Assembly (NCBI RefSeq): GCF_016744155.1
Contig: NZ_JADGEW010000003.1
Location: 62,001 to 126,000, forward strand
Length of the DNA stretch: 64,000 nt
Source of the DNA: Amphritea sp.
GTDB lineage: Bacteria > Pseudomonadota > Gammaproteobacteria > Pseudomonadales > Balneatricaceae
Direction: 5' to 3'
How positions within the stretch are numbered: the first letter of the stretch is position 1; every line of letters starts with the position of its first letter. This document shows positions 28,532-38,317 of the stretch, piece after piece. The notes below the pieces were generated by a model. That model worked only from the letters and a program-made list of their open reading frames with translations, ran no database searches and had not been told where the DNA came from. The translations under genes were made by a program, and so were the position numbers.

Positions 28532-30352
28532 TCACTGCCCCGGCTGTTCTGATTTAACCCACCAGGTATCGAAACCCAGAGAGTGGGTAGGCCGGATTTT
28601 CGGAAAGTCTAACTTATTCCAGTAGGCTACCCGGTAACTGCTAGTATGAAATTGTGGAATAACATAGTGATTCCACTGCAATACGCGGTCAAGTGCACGG
28701 GTACGCAGGACCAGTTGTTCTCGGTCTGGCGCTTGAATAATCTGCTCTATCAGGTAGTCGATAGCAGGGTTTTTGATTCCAATCATATTGCGACTGCCGG
28801 GCTGTTCAGCGGTGGATGAGTGCCAGTATTCCCGTTGCTCATTACCCGGTGAGCTGGACTGGCCAAACCCGCTGACAATGATGTCAAAATCGAAACTTCG
28901 GATGCGGTTGATGTACTGAGAGGCGTCGATAACCCGCATGGAGGGCTTGATGCCCATGCGCTCAAGGTTGCGGCTGAAAGGCGCAACTACCCGCTCAAAT
29001 GCAGGTGAAACTAGAAGGATTTCAAAGGTCATTTGATTGCCATCTTTATCCAGTAACAGGCCATTTTTTAGTTCCCAGCCTGCGCTTTTCAGCAGCCGCA
29101 GAGCGGTACGAAGCTGGCTACGGGTTTTGCCGTCTCCATTGGTGGTAGGCGCTCTGTAGACTTTGGTGAATACCTCCGGTGGAATCTGGTCTTTAATCGG
29201 CTCAAGAATGGCAAGCTCAGCTTCAGTCGGCAACTGGCTAGCTGCCATCTCTGAGTTGGAAAAAAAACTGTGGGTGCGGGTGTAAGCGCCAAAGAAAATA
29301 TTCTTGTTGGTCCATTCAAAATCAAAGGCGTAGGCCAAAGCAGCGCGCACACGGCTGTCAGAGAAGTAGGACTTACGGGTGTTGAGAATGAAAGCCTGCA
29401 TCCCGGTGGGATTCTCATGGGCTAAATTTTTGGTGAGAATTTTCCCATCATCGAATACGGCACCGGTATAGCCCGTCGCCCAGCGCTTGGATGAATTCTC
29501 TTCGCGGAAGTCATATTCCCCCCCCTTAAAAGCTTCGAGCGCTACCGTGCCATCTTTGTAGTAGTCATAGCTGATGGTGTCGAAATTATAGCGTCCTTTG
29601 GTGACTGGAAGCTCTGCGGCCCAGTAGTCAGGGTTGCGGCGATAGCTGATGGTGCGCCCTGCATCGAAACTATCGATCAAATAGGGGCCTGAGCCTATTG
29701 GGACCTCTAAACCGGGTTTAGTGAAATCATGATTTTCCCAATAGTGTTTAGGCAGAATACTAACTTCGCCAACGATCAGGGCCAACTCACGGTTTTCAGT
29801 CGAACCGAAGCTGAATTTAACTTTAGTCGCTGATAGCGCTTCTATCTTTTTGATCTCGCGATAATAAGCCTTATAGAAAGGTGAGCCTTGTTCGCGCAGA
29901 AGCTTAAAGCTGTATACCACGTCTTCAGCGGTTACCGGCTGATTATCACTGAAACGGGCTTCAGGGTTGAGATTGAATATTATCCAGCTACGATCGTCGG
30001 CTACTTCCAGTGATTCAGCGAGCAGTCCATAGAGCGAAAAAGCTTCATCCTGGGCACGGGTCAATAAAGAGTCATAGATCAGGCCTATTCCATCTGCCGC
30101 AGCGCCTTTAATGATAAAAGGGTTAAAGCTATCGAATGTACCTATGGCCGCCTGAGTCACAGTGCCGCCTTTAGGGGCTTCAGGGTTTACATATTCGAAA
30201 TGCTCAAATCCAGACGGATACTTAAGGTCGCCATGCATAGAGATACCGTGTAGCGGTGAAGCGGCGTGTGCAAGGGAAGTGAATGTGCAGATCAGAGTTG
30301 CAGATAACAGGCAGAGCGTTGATGCCTGCTTAGATAACTGTTTGAAATTCAT
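28532..30352 (-). CDS. yejA: Peptide-binding protein YejA, periplasmic
   Basis: A 606-residue extracellular solute-binding protein of family 5. The Sec signal ends after SLAHA (about residue 30). Characteristic stretches are YVNPEAPKGGTVTQAAIGTF near the N-terminus of the mature protein and FNLNPEARFSDNQPVTAEDVVYSF. It delivers oligopeptides to YejBEF. It is the first gene of the operon; the promoter should lie in 30353-30430, where no clear box was identified. Confidence 0.94.
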   Translation of the reverse strand: MNFKQLSKQASTLCLLSATLICTFTSLAHAASPLHGISMHGDLKYPSGFEHFEYVNPEAPKGGTVTQAAIGTFDSFNPFIIKGAAADGIGLIYDSLLTRAQDEAFSLYGLLAESLEVADDRSWIIFNLNPEARFSDNQPVTAEDVVYSFKLLREQGSPFYKAYYREIKKIEALSATKVKFSFGSTENRELALIVGEVSILPKHYWENHDFTKPGLEVPIGSGPYLIDSFDAGRTISYRRNPDYWAAELPVTKGRYNFDTISYDYYKDGTVALEAFKGGEYDFREENSSKRWATGYTGAVFDDGKILTKNLAHENPTGMQAFILNTRKSYFSDSRVRAALAYAFDFEWTNKNIFFGAYTRTHSFFSNSEMAASQLPTEAELAILEPIKDQIPPEVFTKVYRAPTTNGDGKTRSQLRTALRLLKSAGWELKNGLLLDKDGNQMTFEILLVSPAFERVVAPFSRNLERMGIKPSMRVIDASQYINRIRSFDFDIIVSGFGQSSSPGNEQREYWHSSTAEQPGSRNMIGIKNPAIDYLIEQIIQAPDREQLVLRTRALDRVLQWNHYVIPQFHTSSYRVAYWNKLDFPKIRPTHSLGFDTWWVKSEQPGQ

Positions 30353-30430
30353 CCGTAATTATCCAGCCAGATTAATAACTGTTAATTTATAACAGGGGGA
30401 TTCGCTTATAGCTAGTTATATGAGTACGTA

Positions 30431-30679
30431 TTAGCGTTTTTGTTCAAACTCTGTTGCCAGTTCAGTCAGCTGTTGATGTTGTAGTTTGCGTTGCACTTTA
30501 TCCGCTTTCATTTGAGTCAGTTGCTCGCTCAAATAATGATGCTTCTCCTGGTTCCCCTCTGCCAGCCCTTTGATCAGGTCCTGGTCCATCCAATTGGTTA
30601 TTTTTCGATACAAAATGAACTTGAATAGTAGGGCGGTGACGGTTGCGAATGCGATGATTCCAATGCTGAGTGCGTCCAT
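30431..30679 (-). CDS. Small single-span membrane protein, unknown
   Basis: An 82-residue protein with one N-terminal membrane segment (about residues 5-24, IGIIAFATVTALLFKFILY) and a charged, helical cytoplasmic tail of about 55 residues (HHYLSEQLTQMKADKVQRKL) that could form a coiled coil. No family is recognised. It lies 25 bases downstream of mltD on the same strand and may be co-transcribed with it. Confidence 0.6.
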   Translation of the reverse strand: MDALSIGIIAFATVTALLFKFILYRKITNWMDQDLIKGLAEGNQEKHHYLSEQLTQMKADKVQRKLQHQQLTELATEFEQKR

Positions 30680-30704
30680 GAAAGTGCTCCGGTATAAAAC
30701 TGAC

Positions 30705-32288
30705 TTAATCTGCCTGGGTTATATCAACATAGAGGGTGAGTTTCTGTCCAGGCTGCAGGTATTTACTATTTTCAAGTTTGTTCCAGCGCTTAATATCTTT
30801 TACCGATACGCTGAAGCGCCCTGCGATGGTGTAGAGTGAGTCGCCATTGCGCACCGAGTAGCCGATTCGGCGAATTAGCTGTTCATCGCTGCGATTCAAA
30901 CCCTGATTGGTCTGGGACTTCCAGATAGTGAGAGTGTGGCCTGCGCGAAGAGGGTCACCGGGGGCCATCTGATTCCATGAAGCCAGTTGTCGAACGCTGA
31001 TGTCGTATTGCTTAGCAATCTTCCAAAAGCTGTCTCCTGATTTTACTTTATAGCTGGTTTTATTTCGGTTGCTTTGGGCCAGTTGATTCTGTTTTCGGTT
31101 AAAGCGCTGGCTCTGACTCAATACATAATCACTGGATTGATGTTTGGCGCTGGGTATTAGCAGATAACGACCGGCGCGAATATTATTACCTTTTAGCTTA
31201 TTGGCGTTACGAATCACTGCACTGGTGGTTTTGTATTGTCTGGCAATAGTACTGACAGTGTCGCCGCTACGGATTTTGTAGCGTGTCCAGTTAACCCGTT
31301 GCTCAGCAGGCAGTTCTGCCAGACGTGCGCGGAATTGATCTGCACTTGCCACTGGGATTAACAGATGGTGAGGGCCATCAGGGTCGGTTGCCCAACGGTT
31401 AAATCCCGGGTTGAACTGATAGAGTTCCTGGGTGGTGATGTTTCCCAATTCAGCCGCTTGAGCAAGGTCGATCTGGCTATCTAATTTAACCAGTTCAAAT
31501 GCTGGGGTGTTAGCGATAGGCGCAAGGGGGATGCTGAGCTGGTCTGCATCCCGAATCAGGCGAGAAACGGCCAGTAGTTTGGGTACATAAGCGCGAGTCT
31601 CTTTCGGTAAGTCCAGCGACCAGAAGTCTGTTGGTAGACCTTTCTTTTTGTTTTTTCGGATCGCTTTAGATACATTGCCGCCGCCGCAATTATAAGCGGC
31701 TAAGGCCAGTTCCCAATCACCAAAACGTTTGTGAAGCTGTTGTAAGTAAGTCAGGGCTGCGTCGGTGGAGGCAACGATGTCTCGACGGCCATCGTACCAC
31801 CAGCTGGATTTAAGACCGAAGTGCTTTGCCGTACCCGGAATAAACTGCCATGCACCCGCAGCACGTCCATGGGAGTATGCAAAGGGGTCGTAGGCGCTCT
31901 CTACTATAGGTAACAGCGCAATTTCAGCGGGCATGTCACGCTTTATAACCTCACTGAGAATATAGTAGTAGTAACGACTAGCCCGAGTGGTAACTCGTTG
32001 TATATGTTCAGGGTGCTTGGTATACCATTTGAATTGTGACTGCAGGCGTGGTTTTTCATTGTCCAGATTTAGCTGCATATGCTCGCGGGTGAGCTGCCAC
32101 AAGTCAGTAGAAACAGGTTTGAGATCGGAGCTCTTTGAGCTTTCGTTAGCCACCGAAATATTCTTAGCAGTATCGATTGACTGGCTGGCTGGGCCCAGGG
32201 TCTGCTGGCTGATTAGCGGATTGTTCTGACAGCCGGCGAGGATCAGACCGGCAGTGGTGAGTACAACTATTTTTCTGACCAACTGCAT
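30705..32288 (-). CDS. mltD: Membrane-bound lytic transglycosylase D with three LysM
   Basis: A 527-residue lipoprotein (lipobox LILAGC, Cys20). The SLT domain carries the catalytic glutamate E130 in LLPIVESAYDPFAYS and the GAWQFIPGTAKHFGL motif. Three LysM peptidoglycan-binding modules follow, beginning near YKIRSGDTVSTIARQY, YKVKSGDSFWKIAKQY and YSVRNGDSLYTIAGRF. MltD cleaves the glycan strands of murein, forming 1,6-anhydromuramic ends. E. coli MltD has two LysM; three or more are common in marine relatives. It neighbours gloB, as in E. coli. Confidence 0.95.
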   Translation of the reverse strand: MQLVRKIVVLTTAGLILAGCQNNPLISQQTLGPASQSIDTAKNISVANESSKSSDLKPVSTDLWQLTREHMQLNLDNEKPRLQSQFKWYTKHPEHIQRVTTRASRYYYYILSEVIKRDMPAEIALLPIVESAYDPFAYSHGRAAGAWQFIPGTAKHFGLKSSWWYDGRRDIVASTDAALTYLQQLHKRFGDWELALAAYNCGGGNVSKAIRKNKKKGLPTDFWSLDLPKETRAYVPKLLAVSRLIRDADQLSIPLAPIANTPAFELVKLDSQIDLAQAAELGNITTQELYQFNPGFNRWATDPDGPHHLLIPVASADQFRARLAELPAEQRVNWTRYKIRSGDTVSTIARQYKTTSAVIRNANKLKGNNIRAGRYLLIPSAKHQSSDYVLSQSQRFNRKQNQLAQSNRNKTSYKVKSGDSFWKIAKQYDISVRQLASWNQMAPGDPLRAGHTLTIWKSQTNQGLNRSDEQLIRRIGYSVRNGDSLYTIAGRFSVSVKDIKRWNKLENSKYLQPGQKLTLYVDITQAD

Positions 32289-32397
32289 TTAATGAGACGC
32301 CCGATAGAATATTTAAAAGTCAGCATTCTATGGGGCGGTTCAGAGGGGGTCAACTGTATATAAACTTTAATCGCTTTGAGGCTGATCTAGCTTAAAA

Positions 32398-33171
32398 TTA
32401 GAATGAATTTTTCCACTCTCGAATGGCGCCGAAAACAGACACTTCGGATGGCAGGCCGGTGTTAGCAAATTGTTCTGCTGACTGTTTTACTGAGGTTTCA
32501 CCGTAGCGAAGAAATGGATTGATCTTTTTCTCAGTGGCAATATCTGTTGGCAGGGTAGGTTTGCCCGATTCCCTTAGCTGATTGCACTGGATGATCGCTT
32601 CTTTAACTGCCGGGTTTGCAGGTTCTACCGCGGCGGCAAAGGCCAGGTTGGCCAGCGAGTACTCATGGGTACAGTAAATCTCAGTTGCGTCAGGGAGGCT
32701 GCGAAAGTATTCCATCGCCTGGTGCATCTGCTCGGCGCTGCCTTCAAATAGCCGTCCACAACCTGCGAGAAACAGAGTGTCACCGCAAAACAGCTGTGGC
32801 TGATCGCCGTCGAGATAATAGCTGATGTGATCCAGGGTATGGCCTGGGACTTCACGAACCTGCAGGTTTTGGCCGAATAGTTCGACTTGATCACCCTCTT
32901 TCAGCTTGTTTTCAATTTTATCGAAGGGGGAGTTTTGCGGGCCATAGACGGTTGCAGAGTGTTCTGCGCTGAGCTGTTCAACACCGCCGGTGTGGTCATT
33001 ATGGTGGTGAGTGATCAGAATAGCGCTTAGCTGTAATCCTTTTTCTTTAAGGTATCGGTTTACCTTGTCCGCATCGCCAGGATCGATCACAGCAATCTCA
33101 TTGCTTTCCGGTGTAGTCAGTGCCCATATGTAGTTGTCATTAAAAGCAGAAATCGGCGTGATATTGAACAT
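32398..33171 (-). CDS. gloB: Hydroxyacylglutathione hydrolase (glyoxalase II)
   Basis: A 257-residue metallo-beta-lactamase-fold enzyme with the metal motif THHHNDHTGG, the later ligands in VPGHTLDHISYY, LFCGDTLFLAGCGRLF and CTHEYSLANL. It hydrolyses S-lactoylglutathione to lactate in methylglyoxal detoxification. It is divergent from yafS, as in E. coli. Confidence 0.96.
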   Translation of the reverse strand: MFNITPISAFNDNYIWALTTPESNEIAVIDPGDADKVNRYLKEKGLQLSAILITHHHNDHTGGVEQLSAEHSATVYGPQNSPFDKIENKLKEGDQVELFGQNLQVREVPGHTLDHISYYLDGDQPQLFCGDTLFLAGCGRLFEGSAEQMHQAMEYFRSLPDATEIYCTHEYSLANLAFAAAVEPANPAVKEAIIQCNQLRESGKPTLPTDIATEKKINPFLRYGETSVKQSAEQFANTGLPSEVSVFGAIREWKNSF

Positions 33172-33270
33172 TTTAAGCCTCGGCTGAATCGGATTTGTCA
33201 GATACTGTAGTACACTATGTTTCTACCAAGGTTAACTTATTCATGGCATAGCGTTAAGAGCTTATACAGT

Positions 33271-34056
33271 ATGGTATTTCAGCAACAGCCTCAACTCGGC
33301 GATTGGTTGCCCGAACTTCGGGACTGGTTTGATACGGAGTTGGGACAGCAGTTACTTTTATCAGAGCGACAACTGATGGATCGTCTGCTGCCGACTATGT
33401 TTGGCTATCATCTGGTGCAGATTAGTTTTGATAATCGGCTGGATTTAGCACGGGAAAGTTCGGTCAGGCATCAGATACAGGTTAATCCAATGGCTGAACT
33501 GGGGCTACCAGATACGGCGGTAATTGCGCGTAATGAAGAGCTGCCTTTTGAACATAATAGTATCGATGTCGTAGTGCTTCACCATGCGCTTGATTTTGCT
33601 CAAAGCCCCCATCAGGTATTGCGGGAAGCAGCACGCGTGCTGCGCCCCGGTGGTTATTTGTTAAATGTAGGCTTTAACCCGATGAGTTGGTGGGGCGTTT
33701 ATCGCAAACTAAAATTTAATAAAGACACCGTGCCCTGGCAGGGGCATTTTATAAGCCCTCAGCGGATGCATGACTGGTTGGCCTTGCTGGAGCTGACGGA
33801 AGTAAAAGTTTTATCCGATTATTATCGTTTACCCTTTGAGAAAGAGTCGTGGCGTCAGCGTGGTCGTTTGGTTGAATCGATGACCCGTCGCTGCTCTAAC
33901 CACTGTGGTGCGTTTATGTTACAGGTGGCGCGTAAAGATGTAGGCAGCATTACGCCGATTCATCCTATTCGCAGAAGCCGAAAATTGATTAATCTGCCAT
34001 TAGTTGAGCCTACAACCCGTGGTGTTCGAGGAAGAGTGAGTGAAGAAAAGAATTAA
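33271..34056 (+). CDS. yafS: SAM-dependent methyltransferase-like protein YafS
   Basis: A 261-residue class I methyltransferase-like protein. The recognisable core is [20 protein letters not shown] and [18 protein letters not shown], typical of type 11 methyltransferases; the glycine-rich SAM loop at the front is not obvious. The substrate is unknown. The start at ATG 33271 is chosen because AAGAG precedes it and homologues begin close to [11 protein letters not shown]; an ATG at 33217 would add 18 residues. Its end overlaps rnhA by 17 bases. The order gloB, yafS, rnhA, dnaQ is that of E. coli. Confidence 0.8.
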   Translation: MVFQQQPQLGDWLPELRDWFDTELGQQLLLSERQLMDRLLPTMFGYHLVQISFDNRLDLARESSVRHQIQVNPMAELGLPDTAVIARNEELPFEHNSIDVVVLHHALDFAQSPHQVLREAARVLRPGGYLLNVGFNPMSWWGVYRKLKFNKDTVPWQGHFISPQRMHDWLALLELTEVKVLSDYYRLPFEKESWRQRGRLVESMTRRCSNHCGAFMLQVARKDVGSITPIHPIRRSRKLINLPLVEPTTRGVRGRVSEEKN

Positions 34057-34486
34057 TATCTATACCGACGGTGCATGTAAAGGTAACCCGGGGCCTGGTG
34101 GCTGGGGGGCGGTGCTTGAATATGGTGAGCACGCTAAAGAATTATTCGGTGGCGAAATGGAAACGACGAATAACCGAATGGAGTTGATGGCGGCGATTGA
34201 AGCGCTGACAATTTTAAAAGAAACTTGCGATATTGTTCTGACCACCGATTCTCAGTATGTGCGCAAAGGTATTACTGAGTGGCTGGCCGGTTGGAAGCGT
34301 AATGGCTGGAAAACCTCGGCTAAAAAACCGGTAAAGAATGCTGATCTATGGAAACGGCTCGATGAGCAAAATGCCCGCCATTCGATAGAGTGGAAATGGG
34401 TTAAAGGCCACAGCGGTCATCCAGGAAACGAGTTAGCTGATCAGCTGGCGAATAAGGGGGTCGAGCTGGCCCTTCAACAGGCATAA
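34040..34486 (+). CDS. rnhA: Ribonuclease HI
   Basis: A 148-residue enzyme that cuts RNA in RNA-DNA hybrids. The acidic active site is visible: D in [12 protein letters not shown] in [13 protein letters not shown] in [12 protein letters not shown] and D in GNELADQLA. The start is GTG at 34040, inside the end of yafS, with GAGGAAGAG just upstream. The basic handle region ([17 protein letters not shown]) is intact. dnaQ follows after 14 bases. Confidence 0.97.
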   Translation: MKKRINIYTDGACKGNPGPGGWGAVLEYGEHAKELFGGEMETTNNRMELMAAIEALTILKETCDIVLTTDSQYVRKGITEWLAGWKRNGWKTSAKKPVKNADLWKRLDEQNARHSIEWKWVKGHSGHPGNELADQLANKGVELALQQA

Positions 34487-34500
34487 GTGATTATTACGCG

Positions 34501-35220
34501 ATGAGACAGATTGTACTGGATACCGAAACCACCGGTCTAGACCCTAAGCAGGGGCATAGAATTATCGAGATTGGCTGCGTTGAGATGGTAAACCGACGCC
34601 TCACGGGGCGTACTTATCATCAATATATAAACCCTGATCGTATTGTTGAAGAGGAAGCTATTCAGGTACACGGTATAACCAATGAATACCTGGAAGATAA
34701 GCCTCGCTTTGCCGAGATTCAGCATGAGTTTCTGGACTTTATCCGTGGTGCAGATCTTGTTATTCATAACGCGCCGTTTGATGTTGGCTTTATGGATCAT
34801 GAGTTTAAACTCTCCGGGCATCCAGAGCGCACCCATAAAATCTGTCAGGTGACCGATACCCTGGCTCTTTCCAGAAAGAAGCATCCGGGCCAGAAAAATA
34901 ACCTTGATGCTCTTTGTCGCCGATACGGCATAGATAACAGTCATCGTGACCTTCACGGAGCTCTGCTGGACTCAGAGATCCTTGCTGATGTTTATCTGAT
35001 GCTGACGGGTGGCCAGAAAAATTTGCTGCTGGCGGGCGAAGAGGAAGGGCATGATGGCGTAGATCAGATTCATCGTCTTGATACCAGCGAGCTGAATCTA
35101 AATGTCCGACGGGCTAAAGCAACAGAGCTGGAAGAGCATGATGCTTATATTGCCAGGCTTGATGGAAAAGCAGGTAGTATCTGGAGTCAGATAGATGCTG
35201 AGGCGAAAGAAGTGCAGTAA
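34501..35220 (+). CDS. dnaQ: DNA polymerase III epsilon subunit (proofreading)
   Basis: A 239-residue DEDDh exonuclease. Exo I is IVLDTETTGLDP, Exo II is IHNAPFDVGFMDHE and Exo III has HRDLHGALLDSEILADVYL. The C-terminal part (about residues 190-239) contains the stretch that binds the polymerase alpha subunit. It removes misincorporated bases during replication. It is co-directional with rnhA, here in tandem, whereas in E. coli the two are divergent. Confidence 0.97.
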   Translation: MRQIVLDTETTGLDPKQGHRIIEIGCVEMVNRRLTGRTYHQYINPDRIVEEEAIQVHGITNEYLEDKPRFAEIQHEFLDFIRGADLVIHNAPFDVGFMDHEFKLSGHPERTHKICQVTDTLALSRKKHPGQKNNLDALCRRYGIDNSHRDLHGALLDSEILADVYLMLTGGQKNLLLAGEEEGHDGVDQIHRLDTSELNLNVRRAKATELEEHDAYIARLDGKAGSIWSQIDAEAKEVQ

Positions 35221-35237
35221 CAGCGATTTTTGAATAC

Positions 35238-35268
35238 AAAAAAAGCAGGCTCAGGGCCTGCTTTTTTT
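35238..35268. terminator. Bidirectional terminator between dnaQ and nhaB
   Basis: AAAAGCAGGC and GCCTGCTTTT pair around TCAGG, with A-run and T-run on the two sides. Confidence 0.9.
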
Positions 35269-35294
35269 ATGTCTGTAAGTTACCCAGAGAGGTA

Positions 35295-36794
35295 TTACAG
35301 GAACAGTGTTACCGCGGTGTAGCCGGTAACGCTCATAACGATTGTATAAGGCAGTGCCATCCAGACCATCTTGCCGTAAGACAGGCGGATAAGCGGAGCC
35401 AGTGCAGAGGTTAATAGGAACAGGAATGCTGCCTGACCATTAGGGGTCGCCACGCTGGGAATGTTGGTTCCGGTGTTAATGGCAATGGCCAGCAGGTCGA
35501 ACTGTTCACGTGAAATGGTTCCGGCTTCCAGAGCTGCGACTACTTCATTGATATAAACGGTTGCTACGAATACATTATCTGAAATGGCAGACAAGAAGCC
35601 GTTGGCGATAAAGAATATACCGGGCTGGACGGCAGCATCCATCTCCAATACCGCTGCGATAATCGGCTGAAACAGATGCTGTTCATGAATAACCGATACC
35701 ACAGCAAAGAATACTACCAATAGCGCAGTGAAGGGCAGTGCCTCTTCAAAAGCTTTACCGATTTGATGTTCCTCAACGATTCCATTGAACGCAGTCAATA
35801 GAATAATGATAGTAAGTCCAATAAGACCGACTGACGCCAAATGGAATGCCAGTGCAAGGATCAGGAATATTGCGACTAGAACCTGTACAAGCAGTTTCAT
35901 TTTGTCGGTGTGAGTCAGTTTTTTATCCTGCTCGATATCAAAGTCTTCTAGAATCGTACGTACTGAGTCAGGGATCTCTGCACCGTAATCAAACCATTTT
36001 AGTTTTTCCAGCAGCATACAGGTTGCCAGTCCCGCTACCAGTACGGGCATAGTTACCGGGGCCATGAGTACGAAGAACTGGACAAAATCCCAACCGGCTT
36101 TCTGTGCGATCAGTAGGTTCTGAGGTTCACCCACCAGAGTACATACACCACCCAATGCGGTACCAACAGCACCATGCATTAACAGACTGCGAAGGAATGC
36201 ACGGAATTGTGCCAGGGTTTCGTGATGATCTTCATGGACACCGTCATCATCACCGTGGTCGTGACCTGCGTGATGGGATTGCTTACCCGAAGCGACTTTG
36301 TGATATACCGCGTAGAAACCAACACCGACACTAATCAGTACTGCGGTGACTGTAAGGGCATCCAAAAAGGCAGAAAGTACTGCTGAGAAGAGTGAAAATA
36401 ATAAAGACAGCATGACCTTGGAGCGCACTTTAAGCAGTAGCTTTGTGAACACCATGAGCAGCATATCTTTCATAAAGTAGATGCCGGCAACCATAAACAT
36501 CAGTAGCAGTATTACTTCTAAGTTAGCTTCAACTTCATGGTAGACGGTATGCGGGCTGGCTAAACCGATAATTATTGCTTCTATCGCTAGTAGTCCACCG
36601 GGCTGTAGCGGGTAGCATTTTAGTGCAAGGGCCAGGGTAAAGATAAATTCAAAAATCAGAATCCAGCCGGTAACGACAGGGCCTACGGTATAAAGAAGGA
36701 TTGGATTGAGTACCAAAAACAGAATAATGGCCTGTTTGTACCAGATAGGGGAGTTGCCAAGAAAGTTCTTGATAAGAGCCTGCGTAGTGGTCAT
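35295..36794 (-). CDS. nhaB: Na+/H+ antiporter NhaB
   Basis: A 499-residue membrane protein closely following E. coli Nha[20 protein letters not shown] at the start, [56 protein letters not shown], and [20 protein letters not shown] near the end. NhaB expels 3 Na+ for 2... H+ exchange is electrogenic in the family. A cytoplasmic insert is unusually His- and Asp-rich ([19 protein letters not shown], about residue 190) and could bind metal or sense pH. The ATG at 36794 is preferred over a TTG at 36815. Confidence 0.95.
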   Translation of the reverse strand: MTTTQALIKNFLGNSPIWYKQAIILFLVLNPILLYTVGPVVTGWILIFEFIFTLALALKCYPLQPGGLLAIEAIIIGLASPHTVYHEVEANLEVILLLMFMVAGIYFMKDMLLMVFTKLLLKVRSKVMLSLLFSLFSAVLSAFLDALTVTAVLISVGVGFYAVYHKVASGKQSHHAGHDHGDDDGVHEDHHETLAQFRAFLRSLLMHGAVGTALGGVCTLVGEPQNLLIAQKAGWDFVQFFVLMAPVTMPVLVAGLATCMLLEKLKWFDYGAEIPDSVRTILEDFDIEQDKKLTHTDKMKLLVQVLVAIFLILALAFHLASVGLIGLTIIILLTAFNGIVEEHQIGKAFEEALPFTALLVVFFAVVSVIHEQHLFQPIIAAVLEMDAAVQPGIFFIANGFLSAISDNVFVATVYINEVVAALEAGTISREQFDLLAIAINTGTNIPSVATPNGQAAFLFLLTSALAPLIRLSYGKMVWMALPYTIVMSVTGYTAVTLFL

Positions 36795-36911
36795 CGATGC
36801 ATGGTCCTGTGCCAATTCGGGGCTTGCAGAAAGTCAATATCAACCCTCTAAAGAGTGATGATAAGCTTCCACGGAATAAGTAAATTCGTTAAAGTTATTA
36901 TGCTTACGTCT

Positions 36912-37029
36912 AGGTTAGCAGGACTGTATGTAAATCAAAAGCCTGCGTAACCTGTTTTGAGACACCTCCCGAGTTTACCTTGCTGGTACGAATACAGAAA
37001 GGCTCGGAGGAGGTAATTGCCTGTTTTTT
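36912..37029. promoter_or_regulatory. Two hairpins in the nhaB-nudC divergent region
   Basis: AGGTTAGCAGG (36912-36922) pairs with CCTGCGTAACCT (36942-36953) with one bulged base and is followed by TTTT on the plus strand. CCTCCCGAG (36965-36973) pairs with CTCGGAGG (37003-37010), again with one bulge, and a run of six T follows at 37024-37029. The region could be a leader of nudC, the 5' leader of nhaB on the other strand, or a small RNA. No known riboswitch was recognised. Confidence 0.4.
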
Positions 37030-37080
37030 ATAGTAATGAATGGAAAATCTATTTGTCCTTGTTTTAAGTCAGGAAATATT

Positions 37081-37851
37081 ATGGATATAGAATATATTTA
37101 TGCGGCAGGGGATAGAATCTGTTCAGATGTAAAGGGGCAATGGTTGTTTTCTGCTCCTTGTTGCGATCATGGTGCCGTGTTGGAAGAGTATGACCTGACG
37201 TTGGTGCCCGATCATCAGGTGAGGCTGGTTATTTTGCCAGAGAGTCAATCCGGTGGCTTATCTTCAGGAAGAGGTTTGAGGCAGTTGCTTTCTGAGTCTG
37301 AAGAGCAGCAGTTCCCTTTATTGTCCAGAGCCGCACAGGTAGTGACCTGGAGTCGTGACCACAGTTATTGCCCGCGCTGTGGAGGCGGGTTAGTGCATCA
37401 TCAGCAGGATCTGGCAAAAGAGTGTGAAGCTTGTGGCTTGATTCAGTATCCACGGATTTCCCCCTGTATTATCACCTTGGTCATCCGGGGGGAGTACTGT
37501 TTGCTTGCGCAGGGAATACGTTTTACCGAACCTCGCTTTAGTACCTTGGCGGGCTTTATCGAAGCCGGGGAGAGTGCGGAGGATGCTTTGGCTCGTGAGG
37601 TGCGAGAAGAGGTGGGTGTAGAGGTAACCAATATTCGCTACCACTGCAGTCAGTCCTGGCCTTTCCCTCATTCGTTTATGCTGGGGTTCTTTGCCGACTA
37701 TCTGTCGGGTGAAATTGTGCCTGAGCCTGGTGAGATAGTAGATGCTCGCTGGTTTCATTATAGCGAGCTCAAGGATACTCCGATTCCGCCGGGCTTCACC
37801 ATCTCCCGGCATCTTATTGATACTTTTTTGGAGGCGTGTGAGGCGGATTAA
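37081..37851 (+). CDS. nudC: NADH pyrophosphatase / RNA deNADding enzyme NudC
   Basis: A 256-residue Nudix hydrolase. The zinc ribbon has CPRCGGG and CEACG, and the Nudix box is GFIEAGESAEDALAREVREE. The downstream SQPWPFPxS-like motif that marks NADH pyrophosphatases is present as SQSWPFPHSFM. NudC cleaves NAD(H) and removes NAD caps from RNA. The ATG at 37081 follows AGGAAA; the upstream frame from 37036 would add 15 residues. Its end overlaps the convergent SCP2-like gene by four bases. Confidence 0.95.
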   Translation: MDIEYIYAAGDRICSDVKGQWLFSAPCCDHGAVLEEYDLTLVPDHQVRLVILPESQSGGLSSGRGLRQLLSESEEQQFPLLSRAAQVVTWSRDHSYCPRCGGGLVHHQQDLAKECEACGLIQYPRISPCIITLVIRGEYCLLAQGIRFTEPRFSTLAGFIEAGESAEDALAREVREEVGVEVTNIRYHCSQSWPFPHSFMLGFFADYLSGEIVPEPGEIVDARWFHYSELKDTPIPPGFTISRHLIDTFLEACEAD

Positions 37852-38183
37852 CTTTGCTTTTCCTTACTGAAAAACTTGCTCAGTTTAGTGGCCAGCATAA
37901 CATTGCCTTCGGCTCTGAGCTGGCCTTTCAGAAAGGCGCTCATGCCGTCCTGCTCGCCTGTTACTACTCTAACAAAGGTATCACTATCAAGAATTAGGGT
38001 GATGTCCGGATCTGGGTGGTTGCCGGTTTCCACGGCGAGAGACTGGTCCGCGATAGTGAAGTAGAAGTCTTCTGCATCGTGGAGGATAAATTGATAGGTC
38101 GAGTTAATATCGACGCTGTTTTTCGCTATAAACCGGCTGGAAAGTTTCTCGATTACCCGGTTAACGGTGATTGCTTCGGACAT
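37848..38183 (-). CDS. SCP2 sterol-binding-domain protein
   Basis: A 111-residue stand-alone SCP2 domain: FILHDAEDFYFTIADQSLAVE followed by PDITLILDSDTFVRVVTGE and FLKGQLRAEGNVMLATKLSKFF. Such proteins bind hydrophobic ligands in a tunnel; in bacteria the ligand is generally unknown, with ubiquinone-pathway helper UbiJ/UbiT as relatives. No signal peptide, so cytoplasmic. It is divergent from sohB. Confidence 0.85.
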   Translation of the reverse strand: MSEAITVNRVIEKLSSRFIAKNSVDINSTYQFILHDAEDFYFTIADQSLAVETGNHPDPDITLILDSDTFVRVVTGEQDGMSAFLKGQLRAEGNVMLATKLSKFFSKEKQS

Positions 38184-38317
38184 GATTAATATAGCTTCTC
38201 AAATTTACATATCAGTGATATTGCCTTAGGGGGTTCTATGTTACATTACCGAGCTATAAATCAATATCTTGAATTCGTTTAAATGCCGATTAGAGGCATA
38301 GTTATCTGGAGTGTGTA

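Noticed and set aside
31736..31755. TGTTGTAAGTAA, one mismatch from the Ter core
   Set aside because: It lies within mltD coding sequence and lacks the conserved AGNA flank.
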